DNA from: Lytechinus pictus
Lineage: Eukaryota > Echinodermata > Echinoidea > Temnopleuroida > Toxopneustidae
Direction: 5' to 3'
DNA length: 64,000 bases
NCBI RefSeq assembly: GCF_037042905.1
Contig: NC_087252.1
Location: forward strand, 13,635,201-13,699,200
A program made the position numbers and the translations under genes. The notes beneath the pieces are model-generated. The model saw only the letters and a program-made list of their open reading frames with translations. It made no database searches and had not been told where the DNA came from. Shown here piece by piece: positions 14,601-23,947 of this stretch; position 1 is the first letter of the stretch, and every line of letters starts with the position of its first letter.

Positions 14601-17600
14601 ATAAAAAAAAGCCGTTTTAAAGATTTTAAAAAATAGCTATATCATACTAGGTGGGTTGGTTACTAATAGTTTGAATAGAAATGTATAAAACGGCTGTGTT
14701 CGACCACCGTACGGCCGCCGTAAATCAGATCAAAATGTGACTGAGGTGTTACACGCTCGTAAAAATAAGGAAAGAGGGGGGGGGGAGGGGGGGTAGAGAC
14801 AGTTATGATATTTTAATCGATCTGATTAAGTCGCCTTACCTCCCCCCCAAGAAAAAATAAAACTACCTCCCAGTCTCTACCATTAGCATTCTCCCGTGAA
14901 ATTGCTCCCACTTACGAAAAGGACGGGATGTCGACCTTGCTCATGAATGTTTTTTTCCTCGGTAACTGCTATCTTTTTTTTGGGGGGGGGAGTGGGGAGG
15001 GGGTGTTGAGTGACATCATGCAGGGTTGAAGGAAAAGTTTAAGTTAATTGTTGGGATTTTGGGTTCGGCGCCCCCTATATATTCTTTTTTATTTTATATA
15101 CGTACATGATTAAAAAAAATCTCAGATAACGGTAAAAGCCAGTGATCTTATCTCTGTAGGCCTATATATAACGACGTAAACCGGGACGTATCTTCCCTTT
15201 TTTTTTATAGAAAGGGTGGGTCAGTGTATGAAAAAAAAATGTTTTCATGGAAAAGAATCAAGTTATTAAGAACATTTAAAATTAATATTTGTATATACTG
15301 CAATTTAAAATAATTTAAGTGAGGTTTAGGGATGTTTATTTCGATTTCTCTCTCTATAACATAAAAATACATTAATAAGGTTTGAAAATTTCCGCAGTGG
15401 AAAATAAAATTATGAATTGTAATGGATGATTCTTACCTGATGTGGTAAATGCCCTCGTCCATCTGGAGTATTCCCTGGACCGGAAAGGCAGGGGTACAAC
15501 CAGCTCAGGGATCCCTGGGGGTATTCTCGTGTTATATAATTCAGGCTAGAACACACTAACCCATCATGGGATCATTCAAAAGATCAATGGAAAGGGGTGC
15601 TTTTCACTGGTCAGCACATGAATGCTTTGACCCAATCAGAAGTGAAAACGCAAAAAAAAAAACATGACTCATTTTATCTCATGAAATGTTCCTACCGAAG
15701 ACGACGGAATGTCTGGCTTCCAAGACCTTATCGGACAGGCTGTTTCATGTCTGTCAACACCGCGGCAACTTCACAGAAACAAATTCTTTCACACCCTCCT
15801 TATTCCGAAAAATCCATGTAAATTACTTTCTTTTTGTTGTCAACACCCTTCTGCATTGATCTTTTGAAGTATACACCGCGGCAACTTCGCAGAAACAACT
15901 TATTCTTTCACACCCTCCTTATTCCGAAAAAGTCCATGTAAATTACTTTCTTTACAGTTGTGATATTTTTGGCATTTCTTTACGTAATCAAATTATCATT
16001 TTTATTGTGCTGTCCTGCATGAAGAGTTCATATTTTTTTGGATCCTGCAGACTGAAGAAATAAAACGTTGCTTTTTAATGCAGGTTCCCTCATGTTTCTA
16101 TTCGCCGTATTATTCAATTTAAATAAATGATACCATGTCTGATTTGTACGTCATGTTAATTCTTCTGATGTAATATTTGTTTGTATTATGTTCATGATTA
16201 TGACTTGTGAAATAAGTGAAATAATGTCATATCTCAAAATTGACGAAGAGTTCCCCATAGCAAACTTCAGAATATTTTTCTTTTGGAAAACTCACCGGCA
16301 CCGACCAGGGACACCGAAGGAGGGGGCAACTCTTTTCATATAATAATTAACAAGTGAGTATTCTCGTCTGATCGTTGTTACATGATGATACCCTTACCCC
16401 CACCCTAATTCAGAATCCAACCCCTGACCCCTACTGGGATAGCTATATAGAAGGGGTAATTAAGGGCCACCCCATCGATCCTCCCTGAATATCCCATGTA
16501 GGAAGTTGAGACTCATGGCGGAAAAAGGAGTCAAATCGAGAAATGTAAACGAGCTATGTAGGCCCCCTCCCCGTGAAAAAAAAATCAATATAGGCCTATG
16601 GCACATCGATCCCTTGAAATCAGATGTAAATTCAATTTGACAGTCGCATTGGATACCTAATTTATTTACATGTATATCGGGTTACATTGGTATAAAAGCC
16701 CCATAATAGCGTGACTTTTTTGTCACTTTTTGTCAACGCTTTAAAAGGTCCATGTTTGAACCAGGGATATTGTATATCCCTGTTTGAACTATATTTTCAC
16801 TCATGACAGGGCATGATAGACGAAGTGTTAGAAAAATGTTCCCATAAAAAAGCAGATTACGGATGTAAAAGTCAGCGGGGGGGGGGGGGGGGGGGGTCTC
16901 TCACCGAAAACATTTTTTTCCAACTCTCCGCTCAATCATATAAATGGCCTCCAATTTTCAGGGTTTTTTTTTTGGGGGGGGGTGTAAACGGATTCTTTGC
17001 AGGTATTGGCAGAAATTATTATTGTAATTCAGGAGATAGGAGATACGTACGTTTTGGGGAAAATTTTCTCCAATTAGGATTTTTTTTTTTAATATCCATT
17101 TATTTATTTTTGCTAAGAGCGAGGGCGCAGGACCGAGGGAACCCACCCCCCCCCCTCCGCCTATACATTAGAAAATAAAAAAATAACTGACATCTCGTTG
17201 AGTAATTTTTGTATCCTAATTTTACAACAATCAGTATGTTACTGTTAAAAATAAAATCTTAAATGTGTGTGATTGTGAGAGGGCATATATACATATATTG
17301 TGCGTAAACATTGCAAATTAAAACATTGATTTCTTAGATTTTTTAATAAACAAAATATACTTTAGTAGGCCTTAACAATTGATTACTAATCAAGCTATAC
17401 ACACCGGGGATTCCCCTATTTTAATTTAGCCCCGGCATTTAGCCCCCAGAGCGAATGTACAGTTGCAACGTGCAGGTCCATGCTTTACACACGTAGTTTT
17501 TTAATCCACTCTAACTCCATTATTCCCATGCCACCATCTCGGTCACAGACCTTCTCACACACAAGTGTAAACATCCTTGTACAGAATTCCCTGTATCACA

Positions 17601-19123
17601 CGTATATGCCGCCATTATGCCATGTGCAATATCTCACACACACATGACCTTCCAAAACATCTCTCCTTGTATCACGGCGATTACACGTGATTAACATTTG
17701 TAACTGAGGAGGGGGGGGGGGCTGAATGTTCCTAAGAGAAAGATTGTGCTAGCCTTCATCCTTTCACATTTTAAAATTATTTTCATTTATTTTATTTGGA
17801 TGATATCCGTTCACAACGTTACAGAGTTTCAACGAACTTTACAAATCATAAAAATTGCCTGAATCAAGACTAATACATGGTCTACGTTCGCGATAGGCCC
17901 CTCCCACCACTTCGCGCGATCTTCAACTTCATGACGATAATTACGTCACGTACACGTCATATGGAGGTTTTTGCTTTGCATTTTAAAATTTAACAATAAA
18001 TTCACAATTTTTTTTTCTTAAATTAATCTAGATATAAGACTTCGTCTCAAAACCATCTTTTTTAAGAATGAAAAGTCCCAAAACGGGCCCCAAGATGTTT
18101 TAATTGAATATCTTTAAGTAGAATAGGGTGGGTCCTTCAAAAAGATTATACAGCTCAGCACGCACTTCCAAGACGGTCCCTGAGACATAAATTTAGGGAA
18201 AATCCCAAAAGATGCAGCAAATGCAGAATTTTTATTGGTCAAATTTTGGAGGGCGCCGCCCCCAAATCAAACTTAGCTCGCTCACACGCAATGCTAGTGA
18301 CGTCATGGTGACGGGTCGCGTGTGCAAAACTTTTAATTTCCCCATTGACTTTATACACACACAAACTCTGCAGTTCATGGGGAATACAAGGACAAAGTAC
18401 GATATTTTCCCATTCAAAGAACAAGTAGAGGTAAGCCATTCGAAAATATAGAATACTAAATAATTACTGACAAATAATTACCGATCCTTTTAATGCCAAA
18501 TATATCATAGCTACCTGAAATAACTCAATTTAGGGTGAAATTATCAGTCAAGAGGGATGCATTATTGGGGCTTCGTAGGATCAACGGACGCGCTCGACGC
18601 ACTCGCAATGGTATGTAGGGATTTTGATAGAGCAAATACCGAATGTACCGTTGTCCCTACCTACAGGAGATTATCAAAAAATAAAAATAGTGGGGTGCAT
18701 ATACCGAACTCTAATGGAACTCTTTCCCCACCGTGTCCGTGCACCATACCAATGTCTGAATGCCATAGGCATATAGCCACCCCATGCCCATGGGCATGGC
18801 ATTGCCATTGACATTGGCATGGCCATGGCTGGCATGGACATGCTAACCGCGAAGCGGGGATAAGCTGCCTGTCACCCCGGCTGCTTCGGCATGTTCGGGG
18901 GCACGGTCGCGGTCGTTCGATTCCCAATCCCCGTCATGGCACTTTCACAAATAATATCCCTCGGACATGTGTAGAATTACCTGTGTTCATTTTGATCTGA
19001 CTCTAGTTCTGCAATCTTGGTAACGAGTGCTCTCTGTTCCTGCCGTAACTGGTTGAAGCCTGACACAATTTGTTCATGTGACATTTTCTTGGCATTGCCC
19101 GTTTTTCCTTTCTTATCTGCCAT
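8474..19123 (-). CDS. PFDN2: Prefoldin subunit 2, three-exon gene
   Basis: Coding exons are 19123-18981, 11919-11796 and 8650-8474 (minus strand), joined in phases 2 and 0 to give 147 residues plus TAG; human PFDN2 has about 154. The protein is a beta-type subunit of the hexameric prefoldin co-chaperone, which captures unfolded actin and tubulin and delivers them to CCT in the cytosol. Visible family hallmarks are the N-terminal helix with FNQLRQEQR (residues 23-31), the central hairpin segment VGGVLVERTVKDVLPAL (67-83), and a C-terminal helix with GREINEYREKHNL. The C-terminus has the AGVLVS tail found in vertebrate orthologues, followed by three extra residues (KDT) before the stop. The ATG at 19123 has A at -3 and G at +4. 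Intron 1 is about 7 kb and intron 2 about 3.1 kb, both filled with repeats. Identification is by remembered family sequence, not a search, but the match is strong. Confidence 0.95.
8660..8790. repeat. GA-rich tract upstream of the PFDN2 exon 3 acceptor
   Basis: GAGA repeats on the plus strand mean that, in the PFDN2 transcript, a long CT-rich tract lies directly before the exon 3 acceptor. This provides an extended polypyrimidine tract. Confidence 0.7.
9297..9575 (+). repeat. tRNA-derived SINE
   Basis: The head has an A-box-like segment (tggcccagtggattag) and a perfect B box (GGTTCGAATCC, about 9353-9363), as in RNA polymerase III SINEs. The body contains ctgcactcaacccaggtgag, which recurs in the copies at 20600-20785 and 38962-39118. 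It sits in PFDN2 intron 2. Confidence 0.85.
9600..9718. repeat. TATC/TGTC-type tetranucleotide repeat
   Basis: Degenerate tatctatc/tgtctatc units, following the SINE and abutting the element that starts at 9721. Similar TATC units follow that element's right end near 11490-11510. Confidence 0.8.
9721..11409. mobile_element. TA-flanked element with ~190-bp terminal inverted repeats
   Basis: The ends (tagtgcgtcccaaaaaaa and its inverse ttttttggggggacgcactg) are flanked by TA on both sides, as in Tc1/mariner-like insertions. The inverted repeats extend about 190 bases inward with indels. The interior has internal direct and inverted repeats (for example around 10020-10140, 10300-10410 and 10985-11100) and no transposase frame. 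It is 1,689 bp in PFDN2 intron 2. A related single end starts at 41395. Confidence 0.8.
11796..11919 (-). CDS. PFDN2: PFDN2 coding exon 2
   Basis: The acceptor is ccatag|gttgg and the donor ccag|gtatg. The exon is 124 bases and completes a split arginine codon, then encodes 41 residues to DQ. It carries the most conserved stretch of the family (RLVGGVLVERTVKDVLPAL), which forms the beta hairpin of the prefoldin barrel. Confidence 0.95.
11920..13934. other. PFDN2 intron 1, distal part
   Basis: Non-coding. Two segments resemble YY1-type promoter words (aaaatggccgcc near 12366 and aagatggcggcg near 12667), but no exon or transcript start is evident. The rest is AT-rich with short homopolymers. 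Confidence 0.4.
13935..15060. repeat. Diverged tandem duplication, two units of ~0.5-0.6 kb
   Basis: The order of landmarks in 13950-14590 (poly-A, ATTTTAAATAGCT, AAACGGC, poly-G, ATTCTCCC, ATGTCGACCTT, GGGGGCGTTAAG-like) recurs in 14600-15060 with many substitutions and indels. Both units lie in PFDN2 intron 1 and lack coding sequence. Confidence 0.6.
15755..15958. repeat. Direct duplication of ~80 bp
   Basis: CACCGCGGCAACTTC(A/G)CAGAA and the following 55-60 bases occur at about 15757 and again at about 15875, 118 bp apart, with only a few differences. Confidence 0.8.
15961..18980. other. PFDN2 intron 1, proximal part
   Basis: AT-rich non-coding DNA with G/C homopolymers at 16877-16897, 16974-16982, 17145-17156 and 17710-17722 that probably mark decayed elements. 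A cluster of catgg/ggcatgg words lies near 18775-18845. No additional exon was recognised. Confidence 0.4.
18981..19123 (-). CDS. PFDN2: PFDN2 coding exon 1
   Basis: This exon encodes residues 1-47 plus two bases of codon 48. It has a lysine-rich start (MADKKGKTG) and then the first prefoldin helix. The donor reads CACAG|gtaatt. The start codon is the first ATG of the open frame and is preceded by an A-rich, Kozak-compatible context. Confidence 0.94.
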
Positions 19124-19330
19124 TTTTACCGAGATGACATGACATGTAGTTTAATCAGCGTAGAGGGCCGGCTCTCCGAATATACTCATGACCAACTTTT
19201 CTCAAATGACATTTCCCCTTTTTTCTGGATGAACACTATTTTTAACCAGCTTTCCCGTCCCGAAATCCTAATAAAGAAAGACGTGTCGTCGGCCAGGCGT
19301 CTAGAATAGTACATCAGTGATCAACTTGCT
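19124..19330 (-). promoter_or_regulatory. Probable PFDN2 promoter and 5' leader
   Basis: This is the sequence directly upstream of the PFDN2 start codon. It is somewhat GC-rich (agggccggctctccg near 19165) within an AT-rich neighbourhood. No TATA box is evident. The assignment is positional. Confidence 0.3.
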
Positions 19331-20217
19331 TTGGAAACCGTTTGTCGTATATTGTGCACTTTTATTTTGGCTCATGATTATTTGGGCTACTGCCAAATAC
19401 CAAATTATTATCCAGGGATGATTAATGATTTGAACCCTCTGTTACTGTTCAGTGGATGTGATGAAAAGAATATTAAAAAAAGGAATAATGAAAAATCATC
19501 AAAATCACAAATGTGTATGTCAGTGAAAGGGGCCATGGAATCAGGGAAGGGGGCTGTGTTAGTTTTTTTTTGTCAGCTAGCCCCCCCCCCCCCAAAAAAA
19601 AAAACCCTGTTCCACTGCCCCTGAGAGTGATTAAAAACATTTTATCTCAACTACAACTGCAAAGGGGCTTATCCATCACATCAGAGGGAATACTAATAGA
19701 GATCATATATTTTTCATCTTCATTCACATTTTTTGCAATAATTGAATCAATGTTACAAGTTTAAACAAAATTCTTTAACATTACTTCTTTAAAACTTAAT
19801 TATCAAACAGGATAGTTAATGGTCTTAATAACAAAAAATGTGATTTAGTTATCGTTCAAACACTGAGGAAGGATGGGGGATGGCCATTGAAAATTTTGTG
19901 AATAAATTATCATTGGTGAAAATGCATCGACTTTCATTATTCAGTTATATATTTGCAATAATTAGTGTTCTGAGAGGGAGAGGAGTATGACACATTGAGC
20001 AGGGCTCTTAGGGGCGTTTCAGGGGTAAATTTGCCTGAGCCATGCACTGTGTAATTGTTTCCTGGGATGTAGACTGAGACCTTACAATCAGACATATCAC
20101 CTGCTCATTTTTCGGTGACACGACATTTGCTCCTGCGACAATTGCTCCGGGCTTAATTTTGTTCAATACAATAGGCGTACGGTTCGGGTTCCAATAAAGT
20201 ATCAAAGTGTGTCGTCA

Positions 20218-20577
20218 TCAGTTTTCACTTTTTTTGCATTTCAGCGTTTTTGATACCATATTTTGGTAGAGCATGATGAGAAACCCAACCAAAATTAGGT
20301 GAGAATCGGTCTATGGAGCCCCAGGATGACCTAATGAATACATAATTAGCCCCATTGAAGTCAATGTTAATTGGCCTGTTCTAAATGTTAGGAACCAGCC
20401 CAGGCCAATAATACATTGACTTCAATGGGGCTAATTATTTGTATTCATGAAGTCATATCTTGGGACCCTATGGACCAATTTCCACCAAATTTTGGAAGTG
20501 GGGGTTTTTCATCATGCTATACCAGAATATGGTATCTAAAGGCTGAAATGCAAAAAAGAAGTTTTTGTGACGTCATC
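20218..20577. repeat. Palindromic MITE-like element
   Basis: The outer segments (tttttgcatttcagc, gataccatattttgg) are inverted at the right (ccagaatatggtatc, gctgaaatgcaaaaa). The inner arms ccccattgaagtcaatgt / acattgacttcaatgggg also pair. Total about 360 bp. Confidence 0.75.
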
Positions 20578-20599
20578 ACGTCAGTAATCCACAATGCAT

Positions 20600-20785
20600 T
20601 TGTGCTGTCAGTAATCCACAATGTGCTGCACTCAACCCAGGTGAGGTAAATGGGTACCGGTAGGAAGTAATTCCTTAAAAAGCTGTGTGCGCTATGAACG
20701 CCTAGCTTAGCCGGGTAATATAGGAGCGCCTTGAGCACCTAACAAGGTGGATATGTGCGCAATATAAATACCCTATATTATTATC
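20600..20785 (+). repeat. SINE 3' part, truncated
   Basis: Begins in the conserved body (tgctgcactcaacccaggtg) and ends in a gcgcaatataaa-type tail. It lacks the tRNA head seen in the copy at 9297-9575. Confidence 0.75.
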
Positions 20786-20987
20786 AATCTATAGGATTGA
20801 TGTTAGATTTAGGGTAGGGTAGGTATAGTTTTGAACCCAGGGTTGAAGTGTGGAATTTAGAGCAGAGTAATTGTCGCTGAAGCAGATGTCATGGAACAAT
20901 TTTTCAATTAAAAAGGTAAAATCAAAACAAAACATGAAATAAGGAAGCTTTCCTCAAACATATACATTTACATGTTTTAAAATTGTT

Positions 20988-20993
20988 TTTATT
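20988..20993 (-). terminator. Candidate polyadenylation signal AATAAA
   Basis: The minus strand reads AATAAA here. It could serve the possible terminal exon at 21157-21095 or a long SRPRA 3' UTR. The hexamer is common by chance in AT-rich DNA. Confidence 0.3.
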
Positions 20994-21094
20994 TTTCTGT
21001 TTATAATCTCCAGCATACACTGTAATATATATTTCCAAACAATTGGAAATAAAAGTAACAATAACAATAAGAAAATATCACAGGTGAAGGTGCG

Positions 21095-21157
21095 TTATTC
21101 ATCAGGTATGATTTCTAAATACCTGGCAACTGCCTGTTTGTAAATTGCATTTTTCTC
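21095..21157 (-). CDS. Possible terminal exon of an unrecognised transcript
   Basis: A strong acceptor (long T-tract then gttcag) is followed by 20 open codons, EKNAIYKQAVARYLEIIPDE, and TAA. About 100 bases further on the minus strand an AATAAA hexamer lies at 20993-20988, so this has the form of a last exon with a short 3' UTR. No family is recognised. Confidence 0.3.
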   Translation of the reverse strand, partial: EKNAIYKQAVARYLEIIPDE

Positions 21158-21359
21158 CTGAACAAAAAAAAATATACAAAAAAATAAATCATGAGAAAAA
21201 AAATCAGAACACAGATAATAAAGCCATATCATTAAGCAGGTGAACATGACATCCAACTCAATTGCTGAAGTAACGGGTCGATATTAAAGGAAATGTAAAA
21301 CAAAAATTCAAGTGGTAATAAGTGATTGTCCATTTGAAAGATAGCAACTAAGATCCCCC

Positions 21360-21630
21360 CCAAAAAAAATATTTAAATCAATCAATCAATGAAGAATACA
21401 TAAATCAATAACGAGAAAATTACATTTATTAACAATGGCAATAACAATGATAATAATAAAACAATAAGAATAATAATGATATTAACAAAAAAATAAAAAA
21501 TAATAAATTTGAATAATAAAGTAATAATCAAATATACAAATGATCATGATAATGATAAAAAAATAATCAAATAATTGAACAATAAAATAATAAATTGAAC
21601 AATAAACAATTGAATCATTTAATTCATAAA
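21360..21630. repeat. AAT-rich low-complexity tract
   Basis: Imperfect AAT/AAC units with AATCAATC runs, non-coding. Confidence 0.75.
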
Positions 21631-21633
21631 ATT

Positions 21634-21770
21634 CTAGCTTCTTGATTTATGCAACTCCCAATGATAATTCAGAATTTGGTCCTCATTTTCAAAGAAGAAT
21701 CTGAAGGCATCGTAATACCTTTCCACCTTATTGACGGATTTACAGAGAAATAATGGCAATATAATATATC
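21634..21770 (-). CDS. Possible exon of an unrecognised transcript
   Basis: On the minus strand a good acceptor (tttacag) precedes 44 open codons ending in TAG. Part of the peptide looks coding-like (VNKVERYYDAFRFFFENEDQ). An internal donor-like AAG|gtggaa could instead join the first half in frame to the segment at 21157-21095. I do not recognise the product. It may be chance, or part of the SRPRA 3' untranslated region. Confidence 0.25.
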
Positions 21771-22347
21771 CTGTAAAGAAATGGAGATTAAATGATTTAA
21801 AAGGCCAATAGATTTCCCTAAATCTTTTAAAAGGATTGGTTAGTGAAGACAGGAAGACTAGTCTATCCCTTCAGACACAGTGCTATGGTATCCATGTATC
21901 TTGAATCCAATTCCAAACACATCTCTTGCAAAACAAACCTTCCTAAAAACCCCACAATGATTTGTTGCCCAAGCAGCTATAAGCATTAACACACATTGTT
22001 GCAACCTATGGTGCCATATGAGAATTGATATATAGTCTGAAAATCAACTAAAATAACCCATTCCTACATGGAAAAGGTTTTTTCTATGGCCGAAAAATGT
22101 GTTGAAATAAGTCTTTAGTAATACACTCTCAGACTTTAGTAATACACTCTTACTTCGGTAATAATCTCTGTAATACTAATTTGACACAAACCCTGATTGA
22201 ACTTTGTCAACAAGTGGGTATTCACACAAGACTAGCACATATAAAACTTGCTGTTTCAATTTCAGGGCCTTCAGTACACAAGCCATTGTGGGCTCGATAT
22301 TCAGACCCTTATTAAACCTGAGTGAAGGGTTTGCACAGTAGGCTACT

Positions 22348-23111
22348 TTAACCCTAAAAAGACTGGGGGGGGGGGGGGCTGATTCAGCCCCCCCTCCACA
22401 TTTTTCGCAATAAATCTGTAACGCAAAAAGCTGGCGCCGCGCCATTCCATGACTTTTTTCTTTCAAGTCTTGCGCAACTTTTGAGACCAAATTTGCGACG
22501 CCTGGGTACGTGGTTCCGAAATTACGCAACATTTTGTAAGTGCATGTCGATCCGAAATTGCTCAAAAACGTGAATTTGTGTACAAATCCAATGCAAATTG
22601 TGTTTTTAGCCAAAATTCATAAATGTATCATTATTTTCAATTTTACTAATCAAACTCAATTAATTTCATCTTGTTTATGGTCAGAATAAAGTAGCGGACG
22701 ATTTCCATTGAAAAAGCAATAAAAAACAAAAAGTGGAAAAACAATGAAATACATAAGAAATTTTAAAAACAATAAAATACATAAGAAAAGAATTGTGACA
22801 TTGAATTTTTTTAAGCGTACACTTGATCAGAATCCTACAAAGAGTCGGTGAATAAAAAATTAGCAGATTAGAGGCCTTATTTAATTAATTAGAGCAAATC
22901 TTTTATTTTACGCATAAATTAGCATAATTAATGAATTGAGATTTTTCAGAAAATTTGATCATACAGTCTTGGAGATTATGCCATGGGTAACGCACGTGCC
23001 AATTTTCGTCCCGATCGCGCGGTCGACGGCCGAGATCATAGGGGGGGGGGGCTGAATCAGCCCCCCCCAGTCTTCTTAGGCATCAAAATAGCCCAGTCTA
23101 TTTAGGGTTAA
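22348..23111. mobile_element. Inverted-repeat element with poly-G hairpins at both ends
   Basis: The termini TTAACCCTAAA / TTTAGGGTTAA are followed at each end by a palindrome of G-run, CTGA(T/A)TCAG, C-run (about 22365-22393 and 23041-23070). The interior contains a spurious open frame only. A partial relative without the palindromes lies at 24793-25085. Confidence 0.7.
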
Positions 23112-23818
23112 CACATAATTTGAGAGATTTACTTCTTTTCTCTCTCTTACAGAAACTTTCTCATATCTCCATCAAAAATATATATATTCTTCTTCTCCAA
23201 TACACTTACAATCAACTCACTGTACTATCTTTTAATATTGCATCTCCATAATGGCAAATAGAAACTGGAATTATGACTGCCTTGCAGGCCATGGCCAAGA
23301 ATACAAGAAAAGAGTTTATGGATAATCAAGAGATTATAAGTATCAATTCATAAAGAAATGTTCATGTACCCTAAATGAGGTTATATGTCAAAATAATAAA
23401 TTGATTTCTTGACAGAGCAAATTGACTATAAATATTTGACAGTTTCAGAACAAATTTAATTCACCTCAATTCGATTCAATATTTACTGAAATTTAACTGC
23501 AGAGCAATGTCATACTGTTTTCTGCAGTAAAGTAGAAATCTGTCTAAGAATAATTGAAATATGACTTGATACTATGGCCATGGAAAGCAAGGAATCTGTC
23601 ATTTTTTCTTAAGAAAGTAAACAAATGAATAGTTTCTTTTCTTATCAAGAATGTCACAAAAAAAAGACTTAAGTTGACAAGCAATAGACATCATACCCCT
23701 AAACATACATGTATGACTTGGATACTAAATTTAAGACTGCCTCATGTTGACCTAAGGCTGACCTCACCAATGCCAAGAGAAGAATTACAGAATTCAGTAG
23801 TAAATGGGATCAATATGA
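23112..23818 (-). other. Presumed SRPRA 3' untranslated region
   Basis: The sequence directly downstream of the SRPRA stop on the minus strand is AT-rich and non-coding. An ATTAAA-type hexamer lies near 23232. The true poly(A) site cannot be fixed from sequence. Confidence 0.45.
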
Positions 23819-23947
23819 CTAGGCCTTGAGGAGAGCATTGACCACGGCCTGGACGTTGAGGTTACGGAGATCACGGTAGGTCTGTCCAGTTCCCACAAAG
23901 ACAATCGGCTGACCGGTGGTGTAGGTCATTGAGATGGCCGCTCCAAC
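23819..23947 (-). CDS. SRPRA: SRPRA coding exon 14 and stop
   Basis: The acceptor is tgccag|GTTGGA. The exon encodes the final 42 residues ([20 protein letters not shown] to NALLKA) with the G5 GTGQ motif and the conserved C-terminal helix, then TAG at 23821-23819. Confidence 0.97.
   Translation of the reverse strand, partial: VGAAISMTYTTGQPIVFVGTGQTYRDLRNLNVQAVVNALLKA

Noticed and set aside
15437-15476. Exon-like segment (MDEGIYHIR then gtaaga donor) on the minus strand in PFDN2 intron 1
   Set aside because: Inserting it between PFDN2 exons breaks the frame from any visible acceptor, and no product is recognised.
22176-22613. 145-residue minus-strand frame
   Set aside because: It runs through the edge and poly-G palindrome of an inverted-repeat element and matches no known family; the related copy at 24793 does not keep the frame.
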